Shown: positions 7,651 through 16,930, counted from the stretch's first letter. The stretch is 39,574 nt of DNA from Flavipsychrobacter sp. (GCA_025963465.1 JAOQAP010000228.1:1-39574); one strand, 5' to 3'. Made by a program: numbers and translations. Notes: generated by a model from the letters alone, not told the origin.

Positions 7651-7680
7651 AAAAAAGAGATGCCGTAACGGGCATCTCTT
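7651..7680 (-). terminator. Rho-independent terminator of the 7723-8268 gene
   Basis: AAGAGATGCC (7655-7664), loop GTAACG, GGCATCTCTT (7671-7680). Read leftward, the 10-bp stem runs into TTTTTTATTT. It lies 42 nt past the stop of the minus-strand lipoprotein gene. Confidence 0.85.
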
Positions 7681-7722
7681 GTATTTAGTATTCGTGATCA
7701 AAGCGCAACGGCTGTTTTGTTG

Positions 7723-8268
7723 TTAGTTGTGCGCTAACGGAAATGTAATAGTAACTTCAGTTTTTGCGGTATTGTATTCTTTCAGTGCCCAGGAGTTCGC
7801 TTCTATCCTTGCATTCGGTGGCAAATTTAGATCGCCAAACAGATCGGGAAAATTGAAATCTACATCGAATTTATATTTTTGATCATTTGGGTCATTTGAA
7901 TTAGGAGGAGTGAACATTAAAGATGGAGGGATTTGACTAAAATATAAAGTAATAAAATCCGGAGCCCAGCTTTTATAGGTAAATCTAACCGGTACGCCAC
8001 CGGGAACCATGTTTTGGTCCAGACCTATTGTACATAGTCCCATTCCACTGCATGTGACAGGGCCTTGTCCGGTAGTGTCAACCTTATGGCTGGTAGTCTT
8101 CATTCTTTTAGTTTGTCCGTCAACATTTATAGGATCACCTGGGTCGCCCCCATGCACTGTGCGGCAGGGGCTGCCCATCTCCGCATATATTATTACTGAG
8201 TGACAGCTGTTTCCCAAAAGAAGAATACCCGCAAAAAGACATAGTAATAAAAATCTATTTTTTTTCAT
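7723..8268 (-). CDS. Small lipoprotein of unknown function
   Basis: A 181-aa protein with a clear lipoprotein signal: MKKNRFLLLCLFAGILLLGN, then SC with Cys22 as the lipidated residue. The mature part has four further cysteines in its first half (ITYAEMGSPC-like start, CSGMGLCTIG) and a proline/asparagine-rich middle (SLMFTPPNSNDPNDQ), and ends in a strand-rich EVTITFPLAHN. No known domain was recognised. Four Cys in a periplasmic or surface protein suggest disulfides. It has its own terminator (7651-7680) and is divergent from the histidine-kinase gene across a 133-nt AT-rich gap, so the two could share control elements; no clean promoter was found there. Confidence 0.75.
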   Translation of the reverse strand: MKKNRFLLLCLFAGILLLGNSCHSVIIYAEMGSPCRTVHGGDPGDPINVDGQTKRMKTTSHKVDTTGQGPVTCSGMGLCTIGLDQNMVPGGVPVRFTYKSWAPDFITLYFSQIPPSLMFTPPNSNDPNDQKYKFDVDFNFPDLFGDLNLPPNARIEANSWALKEYNTAKTEVTITFPLAHN

Positions 8269-8401
8269 TGTAAGAATGGTTGGTTTGAATGATTAACTTA
8301 TCTGATTAATTAACAACGTTTTAGAAATTAAATAAAACACAAAATAGGTATTAATTTACATTTTGTATACTTTTAATGTTATTTCCGAGAAAATAATCTT
8401 T

Positions 8402-10501
8402 ATGCGCTTGAATAAATATTGCTTATTTATAGTAGCGTGTATGCTATCCTCTTATCTATTATTTTCTATCTCCTTGTTTGCCCGGCCTCGGCTGTCGAGG
8501 ATAGACTCATTAAAGCAGATGATAACATCTGCGAGGACAGATACTGATAAAGTCAATTACCTTATTATTCTGTCAAAAGCGTATGATTGTATGGATACGT
8601 CTGAAAGTCTGAAATCTTCAATGGAGGCGCTTAATCTTGCGAAAAGTATTCATTGGAATAAGGGTGTAATCAGTTCCAATTACACCATCGGGCTGATTTA
8701 TTCTTTTTGTATTGGCGATATTCCTGCATCTCTGCCTTTTTTTCAAATGGGCATCAATATCGCGAGCTCTTCACATGATACTATTAACATGGGTTTGGGC
8801 ATCGAATATATAGCGCAGGGATACGGCCACTTGGGACGGTTTGATCTCAAAATAGATTATTACCGTCGATTTCTGACACTTAAAACAGGCCCCGAAAAAA
8901 AAATTGGTGCATTATCCAATATGGGAGGAGCATATTCAGTGCTTGGCAACTATACCGGTGCATTGACCTGTTACGACAGTGCATTGCAGACATTCAATGA
9001 ATTATCAAAGTCACCAAACAGGAACCTGAGAAAAGATACGTTATCAAAAGCTTTATTAAAAATGGCTATTGGCGATGTTTACCTTTCTATGGGAGACTAC
9101 GAGCACGCTTCAGGTAACTATAAAAATGCTTTGTCCTTATTTGAATATGTAAAAAGTAACGAAGGGGTCATTATTGCATTGACAGGTATAGGCAAGGCAT
9201 GTCATTTATTGCGTGATGATGAAAGTGCGATAAAATATTATAACGAAGCGGTAGATATATGTACTAAAAAGGCAGATAGTAATGCGAATAAAAATGAGAA
9301 ATTGGTCATATACAACCTGCTTGGAAAATTGTATCTCGGAAAAAAACAAATAGACAAAGCGCTTGACTATGCACTGGGTGCTGTGCGACTGATAAAGGAA
9401 TGCCCGTTTACCAAAGAAGTGCCTGTGACCTACAATATATTGGGCGAAATATATACGGTACAGAAAAAATATGATAAGGCTGTTTATTATCTTAATAGTG
9501 CAATAAGTCTTTGTAAACAATCAGGTGAGCTGGATAAGGAAAAGGATGCATTGCAGGCATTGAGTACTGCGTATACCCAGATGGGCCAGCCCGCCAAAGC
9601 CCTGGAGGCTTATAAAGGCTATATAGCTATACGGGATAGCGTATACAGCCTTGATAAGGCAACAGAAGTGACCCGTCATGAAATGAATGCTGATTTTGCT
9701 GAGAAGCGGGCTGCGATATCAGCAGAGCAGGATAAAAAAGACGCTATTCAAAAAGCAGTGATGGACCTTACCCTGAAAAGGCAGCAGCTCGCGTATGGCA
9801 CTTTTACAGCTATTATTATATTGCTCCTTGTGGTAGGTATACTTTTGTTCAACAGATCGAGGCTGCGTAAAAAGCTGGAAATGCAGATGGCCATAACCGG
9901 GGAGCGAAGCCGCATAAGCTCTGAAATGCATGATGATATGGGGTCGGAGCTGTCAAAAATATCACTGCTCAGTGAAATGGTAAAAAACAATGCGGCGGAC
10001 CAGAATGAACGTGCTCACCTCGATAATATTTCCCGGTCCAGCAGGGAATTGCTGGATAAAATGGGAGAGATAGTCTGGTCGCTCAATAATAAGTATGATA
10101 CCCTGGAGAGCCTTATCATATACATCCGCAGGTATGCCATGGAGTTCTTTAGCTCCACTGATATAGACTGTAAGATCAGTATGCCGGAGCACTTTCCTGA
10201 ACTCACAATAGAAGGTGAAGTGAGGCGCGACATATTTCTTGCTGTGAAAGAAGCGCTTCATAATGTGTTGAAGCACTCGAAAGGCGACCTGGTCAAAATA
10301 ACGATAACAACAGATGGACATTTTATGAGCATTAGCATACAGGATAATGGCGTAGGGGTAGATATGGCAGCTATTTCGGCGTTTGGTAACGGACTTGGCA
10401 ATATGAAGAGCAGGGTAGAGGGCCTGAAAGGACGGTTTGCCATGAAAAATGACAACGGCACTATTCTCGATTTTAATTTTCCCTTGCCTGATTCAAAGTA
10501 G
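8402..10501 (+). CDS. TPR-containing sensor histidine kinase (NarX/HisKA_3 type)
   Basis: A protein of 699 aa from the ATG at 8402, which gives a proper signal peptide (MRLNKYCLFIVACMLSSYLL); an ATG 39 nt earlier would add a non-signal tail. Residues about 40-440 are periplasmic TPR repeats (e.g. LGNYTGALTCYDSALQTF, LSMGDYEHASGNYKNALSLF). One membrane helix lies near 463-484 (TAIIILLLVVGILLF). Then the HisKA_3 dimerisation helix ERSRISSEMHDDMGSELSKI carries phosphoacceptor His510. The HATPase domain shows KEALHNVLKHS (N box), DNGVGVD (G1) and GNGLGNMKSR (G2). It should autophosphorylate in response to an unknown envelope signal and pass phosphate to the regulator at 10561-11190. Confidence 0.92.
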   Translation: MRLNKYCLFIVACMLSSYLLFSISLFARPRLSRIDSLKQMITSARTDTDKVNYLIILSKAYDCMDTSESLKSSMEALNLAKSIHWNKGVISSNYTIGLIYSFCIGDIPASLPFFQMGINIASSSHDTINMGLGIEYIAQGYGHLGRFDLKIDYYRRFLTLKTGPEKKIGALSNMGGAYSVLGNYTGALTCYDSALQTFNELSKSPNRNLRKDTLSKALLKMAIGDVYLSMGDYEHASGNYKNALSLFEYVKSNEGVIIALTGIGKACHLLRDDESAIKYYNEAVDICTKKADSNANKNEKLVIYNLLGKLYLGKKQIDKALDYALGAVRLIKECPFTKEVPVTYNILGEIYTVQKKYDKAVYYLNSAISLCKQSGELDKEKDALQALSTAYTQMGQPAKALEAYKGYIAIRDSVYSLDKATEVTRHEMNADFAEKRAAISAEQDKKDAIQKAVMDLTLKRQQLAYGTFTAIIILLLVVGILLFNRSRLRKKLEMQMAITGERSRISSEMHDDMGSELSKISLLSEMVKNNAADQNERAHLDNISRSSRELLDKMGEIVWSLNNKYDTLESLIIYIRRYAMEFFSSTDIDCKISMPEHFPELTIEGEVRRDIFLAVKEALHNVLKHSKGDLVKITITTDGHFMSISIQDNGVGVDMAAISAFGNGLGNMKSRVEGLKGRFAMKNDNGTILDFNFPLPDSK

Positions 10502-10518
10502 CTACCCATAAATGGTTA

Positions 10519-10548
10519 TTTGATTGACGGGAAGGTAATGTACTTTTG
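10519..10548 (+). promoter_or_regulatory. Bacteroidota-type promoter of the response regulator
   Basis: TTTG at 10519-10522, 18-nt spacer, TACTTTTG at 10541-10548. Spacing and sequence match the tRNA-Ser promoter almost exactly. Initiation about 4 nt downstream puts the start inside an upstream ATG at 10546, so translation should begin at the ATG at 10561 with a leader of about 9 nt. Confidence 0.75.
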
Positions 10549-10560
10549 AATTTTTATTTT

Positions 10561-11190
10561 ATGGATACTACTATAGAAGTCGCGATCGTTGAAGACAATA
10601 ATGATATAAGAGAAGCCATCAGGGCACTTATTAACGGCACCTATGGCTTTACCTGCCTCCATGCATACAGCAATGGCTTTGACGCAATAAAAGAACTGCC
10701 TGATGTAATGCCTGATGTAGTAATGATGGACATTAATATGCCGGGCATGACAGGAATAGAGTGTGTGAAGAAGCTGAAAGGGTTGATGCCGGCCACACAA
10801 TTTATTATGGAGACCGTGTACGAGGATGACGATAATATCTTCAAAGCCCTGCGGGCAGGGGCTTCCGGGTACATTCTTAAAAAGACCCCTGCAGCCAAAA
10901 TACTGGAAGCAATAACTGAGGTGCATAATGGCGGTTCGCCAATGAGCGCTGAAGTGGCCAGGCGAGTGGTGTCATCACTGCAGCAGAACAGTAAGAACAG
11001 CGCAGGAGACGTGCTTACAGACCGTGAGACGGAAGTGCTGAAGTTGCTTGCCAGGGGCTTTATCTACAAAGAAATAGCTTCCGAAATAAACGTTGAGTAT
11101 GAGACGGTAAAGAAACATATACAGAACATATACGCAAAGCTGCATGTGCAGAATAAAGTAGAAGCTATAAACAAAGTATTTCCTCAATAG
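10561..11190 (+). CDS. NarL/LuxR-family response regulator
   Basis: 209 aa from the ATG at 10561; an in-frame ATG at 10546 overlaps the promoter and is rejected. The receiver domain (about 5-125) has acidic pocket residues EDNND (11-15), phosphoacceptor Asp57 in VVMMDINMPGMTG, and Lys in GYILKKTP. The output domain is a LuxR/GerE helix-turn-helix (about 145-208): LTDRETEVLKLLARGFIYKE, then YETVKKHIQNIYAKLHV. It lies 59 nt after the histidine kinase and should be its cognate DNA-binding partner. The gene has its own promoter and a strong terminator (11223-11255), so it can be expressed apart from the kinase. The regulated genes are unknown; the adhesin operon begins about 110 nt downstream. 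Confidence 0.93.
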   Translation: MDTTIEVAIVEDNNDIREAIRALINGTYGFTCLHAYSNGFDAIKELPDVMPDVVMMDINMPGMTGIECVKKLKGLMPATQFIMETVYEDDDNIFKALRAGASGYILKKTPAAKILEAITEVHNGGSPMSAEVARRVVSSLQQNSKNSAGDVLTDRETEVLKLLARGFIYKEIASEINVEYETVKKHIQNIYAKLHVQNKVEAINKVFPQ

Positions 11191-11222
11191 CGCCCGCAAT
11201 AACCATTCTTATCATTCCCCGG

Positions 11223-11255
11223 CCCTTTAGCACAACCAGCTAAAGGGTCTTTTTT
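11223..11255 (+). terminator. Rho-independent terminator after the response regulator
   Basis: CCCTTTAGC (11223-11231), loop ACAACCA, GCTAAAGGG (11239-11247), then TCTTTTTTG. It insulates the two-component genes from the adhesin operon. Confidence 0.9.
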
Positions 11256-11302
11256 GTCCATATTTTATGCGTTGCTGTAACCTCCATTACCCGAAATGGT
11301 TA

Positions 11303-11333
11303 TTGTGGGAGGCTTGCGGCCCATGTAAGTTTG
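11303..11333 (+). promoter_or_regulatory. Bacteroidota-type promoter of the adhesin operon
   Basis: TTG at 11303-11305, 20-nt spacer, TAAGTTTG at 11326-11333. It lies just past the response-regulator terminator and predicts a transcript starting near 11337 with a 5' leader of about 200 nt before the adhesin gene. Confidence 0.7.
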
Positions 11334-11337
11334 TATC

Positions 11338-11535
11338 GTTTTAAAACAACATCATCACTACCGGAGTGTATGAGGGAGCAAGCTGAAAATCCCGTAACAG
11401 AGTAAGCACCCGTCAGCCGAAAAGGGAATGAGTAGGCATTAAGCATGAAAATTTAAAAACCTGCAAAATGATTTTTCATGGAAGCGAGGATCACCCTGGC
11501 AAAGGGTAGCACTATTCTTAACGCAACAAAACAAT
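11338..11535 (+). ncRNA. Structured 5' leader of the adhesin operon (candidate cis-regulatory RNA)
   Basis: About 200 nt without an ORF between promoter and adhesin start. Visible stems: CACT/AGTG (11356-11368); GGGA/TCCC (11374-11377 with 11390-11393); GCTGA in the loop of that hairpin (11382-11386), which can pair with TCAGC at 11413-11417 and so would form an H-type pseudoknot; an 8-bp stem CATGAAAA/TTTTCATG (11444-11451 with 11473-11480); and ACCCT/AGGGT (11493-11507). It does not match any riboswitch class I can recall with confidence. The stems are read from the sequence; regulation is inference. Confidence 0.4.
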
Positions 11536-14500
11536 ATGGTTATGAAACAACTTCTTTTATGCATATTATTAATATTCAGTACGGTATTAGCAAGGGCTGC
11601 CATCACCGGGCCACATACATTATGTGTGGGTGATTCCATTATTTTATCCGATCTGCTGGCCGGCAAGCCGGCACCATGGAGTAGCAGTAACACAAGTATT
11701 GCACCCGTTGGCTCCACAACAGGCGTTGTGCATGGGGTTACAGCAGGAACTGCAGTAATATCTTACGCCCTGAACAGCGGAGGTTTTGATTTCTACACAG
11801 TAACAGTCAACCCCCTGCCGGCACCTATTACCGGGCCGTCGGTAGTATGTTCCGGGATGACGATCTCACTTTCTGATGCAACAGCCGGGGGCACCTGGTC
11901 AAGTAATTCATCTGCCTGCGCTGTAGTTGGTATAGCTACCGGTGTAGTTACCGGTGTAGGCGGGCCATGTACTACTGTTATTACATACACATTACCTACC
12001 GGTTGCAAAACGACGAGAACTGTTTCCGTAAATCCATCACCACACATACATACTATATCCGGTGGCGGAGGCTACTGTGCAGGACAGCCATGTCCGCACA
12101 TTTTCCTGGATACTTCTGATATTGGTATCAATTACCAGTTATTCTGTGGTGTGACAAGCATGGGTGCGTCATTGCCCGGTACAAATTCTATTCTTGATTT
12201 CGGTACTGTTTGTACCGCCTGTGTATATACCGTATTAGCAACCGACCCGCTGACCAGCTGCACAAGCACAATGAATGGTACTGTCACAGTATCTGTCATT
12301 CCCGGCCCACCGGCAATAACCGGCCCGGATACAGTATGCGCAGGATTATCTGTTACGCTGGCTGATGCTATGCCCGGCGGTACATGGACCAGCAGCAATA
12401 CATTGGTTGCAACTATAGGACCGTCCGGTTCCGTAATAGCTCAGTCTATGGGCTCAGCAACTATATCATATAATACAGGTGGGGCTTGCTCCGCTACAAA
12501 ACTGATCATTGTTATTTCATGTCCCTGTACTTTTTTATGTAATGGAAATTTTGATACTTCTCTTACCCCTCTTACCTCATCGACAAATCAATATCCGCAG
12601 GCTAAAGTTCAATGCTGGAAGACTAATGATCCTTCCTCTACAATAGAAATATGGGGTCCTTCGTCAGGGTTCCTTGCCGCAAACCTGGACCAGTTCTGCG
12701 AGATAAACTCTACATCCGGATGGACCACTATTTACCAGGACTTTACTGCTGTTGCCGGTAGCAATGTAACTATATCCTTCGCTCACCGCGGACGTTTTAC
12801 ATTACCAGATACAATGACCGTATATATACAGCAAGGGACACTGACCGTACCAACAATACCATTACCTCCTGCAGCTGCGCAGATAGGTGTTCCCGATGGT
12901 TATGGCGATGCAAATTTGCCCGGATGGAATTACTACTCGATCAATCATACATTTACATCATCGGGAACTGCAAGACTATTCTTCTATTCCAAATCAGTAG
13001 GCGGCTCACCGGATTACGGCGGAAACTGGCTGGATGATGTATCAGTAACACTCACGATACCGCCGATAACCGGTCCGGACACAGTATGTGCAGGCTCCAC
13101 TATAGCAGAACAGGATGCTGCCACATGCGGTACCTGGAGCAGCAGCAACACTACAATTGCACGTATAGGTTCGTCAACAGGTGTTGTTACCGGCGTTACT
13201 GCAGGTACAACAACAATTACGTTCACTAATTGTTCAGGATGTTTTGTAACTAAAGTAATAACAGTTTTGCCTGCCTGTGTCATTACGGGTATCAACCATA
13301 TTTGCGTTGGTGATACAACAACTTTAAGCGGATGTACAGGTTGCGGATGGACCAGTAGTAATGTCAGCGTTGTAACTGTAGGCTCATGTACTGGTTTAAT
13401 GACCGGTATATCAGCCGGAACTGCTATGATCACCCATGTTTCTTCAGGCGGGTGTACCTCTACTTTTTCTGTTACGGTCAATCCGTTACCGTCGTCATGT
13501 GTTGTTACGGGTGGAGGTAGCTATTGTCCCGGCCAGCCGTGTCCGCATGTTGGTTTAGGTTGTTCCACAGCTGGTATCGGCTATGATCTTTACAGGAACG
13601 GGGTATTTGTAGCTACTACGCCGGGAACGGGTGCTATTCTGGATTTTGGGGTGTATTGTAATCCTGGTGTGTACAAAGTGATCGCAACAAATGCGACAAC
13701 CGGTTGTAAGGCCACTATGACAGATTCCGTAATAGTTACGTTAAATGCATCGGCACCAATAACAGGGGATACCGTTTTATGTGAGGGTAATTCAACGACA
13801 TTGAGTGATGCTATACCGGGTGGTACCTGGAGCAGTGGAAACACATCAGTGGCGCTAATATCTTCGGCCGGTGTTGTAACTGCGCTCACGCCCGGAACTT
13901 CAGTGATAAATTATACAACAGCTGCGGGGTGCATCAGTTCTGTCACTATTACGGTGAATGCTATACCGCAACTTACAAGTTCGCTTACAATGCCAACATT
14001 GAATTGCGATACTGTTATTTCTTATGTTCCGTTAAGCAATATCCCTGGAACAACTTTTTCATGGTCAAGGGCTATAGTGCCGGGTATTTTAAATCCTGCG
14101 GGCAGTGGAACAGGCAATATCAACGAGGCAATATATATTGCAAGCACTACTCCTGTTCTGATCACTTATGTGATCACGTTGAATAATCATGGCTGCATTA
14201 GTACACAAAGCGTAGTGGTCATTGATAGCCCATGTATTCCTAAGGAGCCTTGTGACCAGGTTTCAGCAAGGCTGGTTAAAGACTCCGGCACATGCTGCTA
14301 TAGTATTTATATATCTAACAAGTTCGATGGTGGTGATTTTTCTGCTTTTGTTATTGAAACAGGCCACCTGAATATCGATAATGTAACGCAGGGTAATGTT
14401 TGGGGTGGTATCACTTACCTATCCAGTCATGCTATTATTTTCGGGGATACTGCGCATAATAACTATATACCGCTGGACAGCGCAGGCAAGAATGGTTTCC

Positions 14501-15996
14501 TTCTGGCGAGAATCTGTTTGTCAGGTGTAGGTGTGGATACTTTGAAGTTGAAATGGTTGGGCCACGCGCAGCCACTGGATACTGTTTGCCGCAAAGACCT
14601 TGTTATTTATGGCTGCGGTGTGCCTGTTGATACAAATTGTGCAGGTGTCATTAACCAGAAGGCTGTTTGCAACAACGGTGTAGTGTCCATGCAGTTCCAG
14701 GTGGTCAATAAGAGTAGTTTCACGATGAGGGCTATTACTTTTTATACTACAGATCCGAATGTAAAAGCTACGCATACATTCTTCCCGATAGCTGACCTGG
14801 CTCCGGGTGCTACTTCTCCTGTTTATTCTGTACCGCTGATCGTAAAGAATAATGCAAAGACAGGCTGTTTCTATTTCTCAGCATGTGATCAAAATACACC
14901 TCCGGGTACAGGCGGTAAGTATCCTAACTATTGCTGCCTTGATAGTATCAAGTATTGCTTTGATATACCATCATGCAATGGCTGTGATGCAATTAGTATA
15001 ACATCGATAAAAACAGATCCGACGAATTGCTGCTACAAGCTTTCGATGACCAACAATTACTATGCAGGAGCGATAAAATGCCTGAGGTTCAATGGTCATG
15101 CAGGTACACAGTTCGCAATATTATCAGGGTGGAGTATCCAATCCCCGGTATCTGCAAATGAGGTAGTTATGTGTGCGCCAAAAGGAACGGTAGACACAGG
15201 TGTTTCTGTGGATTTTGCCAGCTTCTGTATTACGGGCACATCTACACCACCATACATAGTTACTATAGACTTTTTAGGAGCTGATGGTAAAGTGATCTGT
15301 ACAAAAGAACTGTCATACGACAACTGTACACTGGTGAAACCAACATGTGCAGTTATAACAGATGATTCTATGTACTGCGACGGTAAAAATACCAAATTCT
15401 CCTTCTATGTGAAGAATTACAGTCCATTCACGCTCTACCAGTTCGACCTGAGATTGTCAGATACAACGTTCACGCTCGACAAGTACTTTATTGATCCTGT
15501 TCCCCCGATACCGGTAAATGGTATAGGTGGCCCATATGTGATCACTGTAGATAGTACAATGAGCGCTTTGAATGCAATGGGGAATTTCTGTATCTACCTC
15601 ACAGGGCATAACAATATCTACATACCGGATAGTGTAGCAGCTACACAGTGCTGCACAGATTCTATGGATGTTGCCTGTGTTCCTGTAATATCATGTGTCA
15701 ATGGTGGTGCGTGCTGCTGCTGCCAGTTCTCCGGTCTGATCATACCTAACGGTATTACGCCAAACAGTGATGCTGATAACAGCAAATTTGTGATAGGCAA
15801 CTCGGCTATATGTACCAATATAGATATGAAGGTCTACAATCGCTGGGGCAATGTAGTGTACAGGCAATCACATTATAATAACACCTGGGCAGGTACAAAT
15901 ATGCAGGGACAGCTTCTGCCTCAGGATACGTACTATGTCGTACTTACACTGGCAACAGGGGCACAGAAGGCATTCTTTATTGACATCAGGTATTAA
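11536..15996 (+). CDS. Giant Ig-repeat surface adhesin with type-B (gliding-motility-associated) T9SS C-terminal domain
   Basis: 1486 aa; the start could also be the ATG at 11542 (MKQLLLCILLIFSTVLARA signal peptide). At least six Big_2-like Ig repeats of about 73-76 aa carry the signature GGTWSSSN...ATITYT..GC and two Cys each (roughly 22-330, 510-650, 742-812). Two copies of a second module of about 88 aa (GGGxYCxGQPCPH ... ILDFG ... TSC) lie near 170-255 and 655-740. A DUF642-like jelly-roll (about 333-505, CNGNFDTS ... IYQDFTAVAGSNV ... NWLDDVSV) may bind carbohydrate. Cys-rich modules (CCYSIYISN, CCYKLSMTN) fill about 900-1385. The C-terminal domain (about 1393-1486) has PNGITPNSDADNSKF, VYNRWGNVVY and FFIDIRY, the type-B T9SS signal. 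It is first in an operon with the SprF-like and PorE-like genes. Likely cell-surface attachment or gliding adhesin. Confidence 0.9.
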   Translation: MVMKQLLLCILLIFSTVLARAAITGPHTLCVGDSIILSDLLAGKPAPWSSSNTSIAPVGSTTGVVHGVTAGTAVISYALNSGGFDFYTVTVNPLPAPITGPSVVCSGMTISLSDATAGGTWSSNSSACAVVGIATGVVTGVGGPCTTVITYTLPTGCKTTRTVSVNPSPHIHTISGGGGYCAGQPCPHIFLDTSDIGINYQLFCGVTSMGASLPGTNSILDFGTVCTACVYTVLATDPLTSCTSTMNGTVTVSVIPGPPAITGPDTVCAGLSVTLADAMPGGTWTSSNTLVATIGPSGSVIAQSMGSATISYNTGGACSATKLIIVISCPCTFLCNGNFDTSLTPLTSSTNQYPQAKVQCWKTNDPSSTIEIWGPSSGFLAANLDQFCEINSTSGWTTIYQDFTAVAGSNVTISFAHRGRFTLPDTMTVYIQQGTLTVPTIPLPPAAAQIGVPDGYGDANLPGWNYYSINHTFTSSGTARLFFYSKSVGGSPDYGGNWLDDVSVTLTIPPITGPDTVCAGSTIAEQDAATCGTWSSSNTTIARIGSSTGVVTGVTAGTTTITFTNCSGCFVTKVITVLPACVITGINHICVGDTTTLSGCTGCGWTSSNVSVVTVGSCTGLMTGISAGTAMITHVSSGGCTSTFSVTVNPLPSSCVVTGGGSYCPGQPCPHVGLGCSTAGIGYDLYRNGVFVATTPGTGAILDFGVYCNPGVYKVIATNATTGCKATMTDSVIVTLNASAPITGDTVLCEGNSTTLSDAIPGGTWSSGNTSVALISSAGVVTALTPGTSVINYTTAAGCISSVTITVNAIPQLTSSLTMPTLNCDTVISYVPLSNIPGTTFSWSRAIVPGILNPAGSGTGNINEAIYIASTTPVLITYVITLNNHGCISTQSVVVIDSPCIPKEPCDQVSARLVKDSGTCCYSIYISNKFDGGDFSAFVIETGHLNIDNVTQGNVWGGITYLSSHAIIFGDTAHNNYIPLDSAGKNGFLLARICLSGVGVDTLKLKWLGHAQPLDTVCRKDLVIYGCGVPVDTNCAGVINQKAVCNNGVVSMQFQVVNKSSFTMRAITFYTTDPNVKATHTFFPIADLAPGATSPVYSVPLIVKNNAKTGCFYFSACDQNTPPGTGGKYPNYCCLDSIKYCFDIPSCNGCDAISITSIKTDPTNCCYKLSMTNNYYAGAIKCLRFNGHAGTQFAILSGWSIQSPVSANEVVMCAPKGTVDTGVSVDFASFCITGTSTPPYIVTIDFLGADGKVICTKELSYDNCTLVKPTCAVITDDSMYCDGKNTKFSFYVKNYSPFTLYQFDLRLSDTTFTLDKYFIDPVPPIPVNGIGGPYVITVDSTMSALNAMGNFCIYLTGHNNIYIPDSVAATQCCTDSMDVACVPVISCVNGGACCCCQFSGLIIPNGITPNSDADNSKFVIGNSAICTNIDMKVYNRWGNVVYRQSHYNNTWAGTNMQGQLLPQDTYYVVLTLATGAQKAFFIDIRY

Positions 15997-16019
15997 TTCT
16001 AAAACCACAAACAACAATT

Positions 16020-16919
16020 ATGAAAAAGATAATAATAACACTGCTTGCATTAGCTGCGCCATGGGCTTCGTTTGCCCAGCAGCAGCCGCAGTACACGCAA
16101 AACCAGTTCAATAGCAACCTGATGATAAACCCTGCCTACGCAGGAAGCAGCGATTGCTCCAGCATCGGGTTAAGATACAGGGACCAATGGGCGGGGTTGA
16201 AAGGAGCCCCTACCACAGTAAGCTTTATCGGTGAAGTGAAACTGCTGGAGCGGCTGTATGGTGGCATCTGTATCAACTACGATAAGATAGGCATTAACAG
16301 GACGTTTGATATTAACGGGAATATCGCTTACCAATTAAAGGTAAGCGATAAAGGGACCCTTGCCTTGGGGCTAAAGCTCGCAGGGGAATTCATCAAGTCC
16401 GATTTCGGCAGCCTGGTGAATATAAGCCCTTCGGATCCGTTATATCATACCAATCAGAATGTTACCATTCCTTTTGTTGGTACAGGTGTATTGTATCATA
16501 CAGACAGATTCTATGTTGGTGCATCAGCTCCTAATCTTGTGTCATTTGGTAATGTTGCCATGAGGAGCAAGATAATAGCGCCTCACTACGATGGGTATGG
16601 AGGCCTGCGTATCACACTTCCCAATGAGTTCGAGCTGAGGCCGGCAATGCTGGTGAAGTATCAGCCCAAGGCCCCGATAGAGTTTGATTTCGCATCAGAT
16701 ATCTGGTTCAAACAATTAATAGGTGTTGGGCTCGCATACAGAACCGGGGATGCGGTCAATTGTATGCTTAAGATCAGATACCAGGCATATTATTTCGGGT
16801 ATTCATACGATATACCTGTTTCGGGGCTCAGAAGCTTTAACTATGGCTCACACGAGGTCTTTTTAGGAATAGACTTTCCCAAAAATAAAGATGCTAACAA
16901 AAATATCAGGTACTTCTAA
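16020..16919 (+). CDS. PorP/SprF family outer-membrane protein of the type IX secretion system
   Basis: A 299-aa protein with a signal peptide (MKKIIITLLALAAPWASFAQ) and the family's opening QPQYTQNQFNSNLMINPAYA, then GSSDCSSIGLRYRDQWAGLKGAP. The remainder is a beta-barrel pattern of amphipathic strands (GGICINYDKIGINRTFDING, LALGLKLAGEF, FYVGASAPNLV) ending in a terminal strand with aromatic residues. SprF proteins are needed for secretion or anchoring of their cognate type-B-CTD protein, and the gene lies only 23 nt after such a protein. I infer it is the dedicated partner of the 11536-15996 adhesin. The symbol is left blank because PorP/SprF paralogues are numerous in these genomes. Confidence 0.92.
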   Translation: MKKIIITLLALAAPWASFAQQQPQYTQNQFNSNLMINPAYAGSSDCSSIGLRYRDQWAGLKGAPTTVSFIGEVKLLERLYGGICINYDKIGINRTFDINGNIAYQLKVSDKGTLALGLKLAGEFIKSDFGSLVNISPSDPLYHTNQNVTIPFVGTGVLYHTDRFYVGASAPNLVSFGNVAMRSKIIAPHYDGYGGLRITLPNEFELRPAMLVKYQPKAPIEFDFASDIWFKQLIGVGLAYRTGDAVNCMLKIRYQAYYFGYSYDIPVSGLRSFNYGSHEVFLGIDFPKNKDANKNIRYF

Positions 16920-16930
16920 AAACAACTAAC

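Noticed and set aside
10546-10560. Upstream ATG of the response regulator as the true start
   Set aside because: It falls inside the -7 promoter element and adds MNFYF with no family match.
11338-11535. Cobalamin- or c-di-GMP-type riboswitch in the adhesin leader
   Set aside because: Short resemblances exist (e.g. GAAAATCCC, GCAAAGGG), but the conserved cores of those classes are not present in order, so no class is named.
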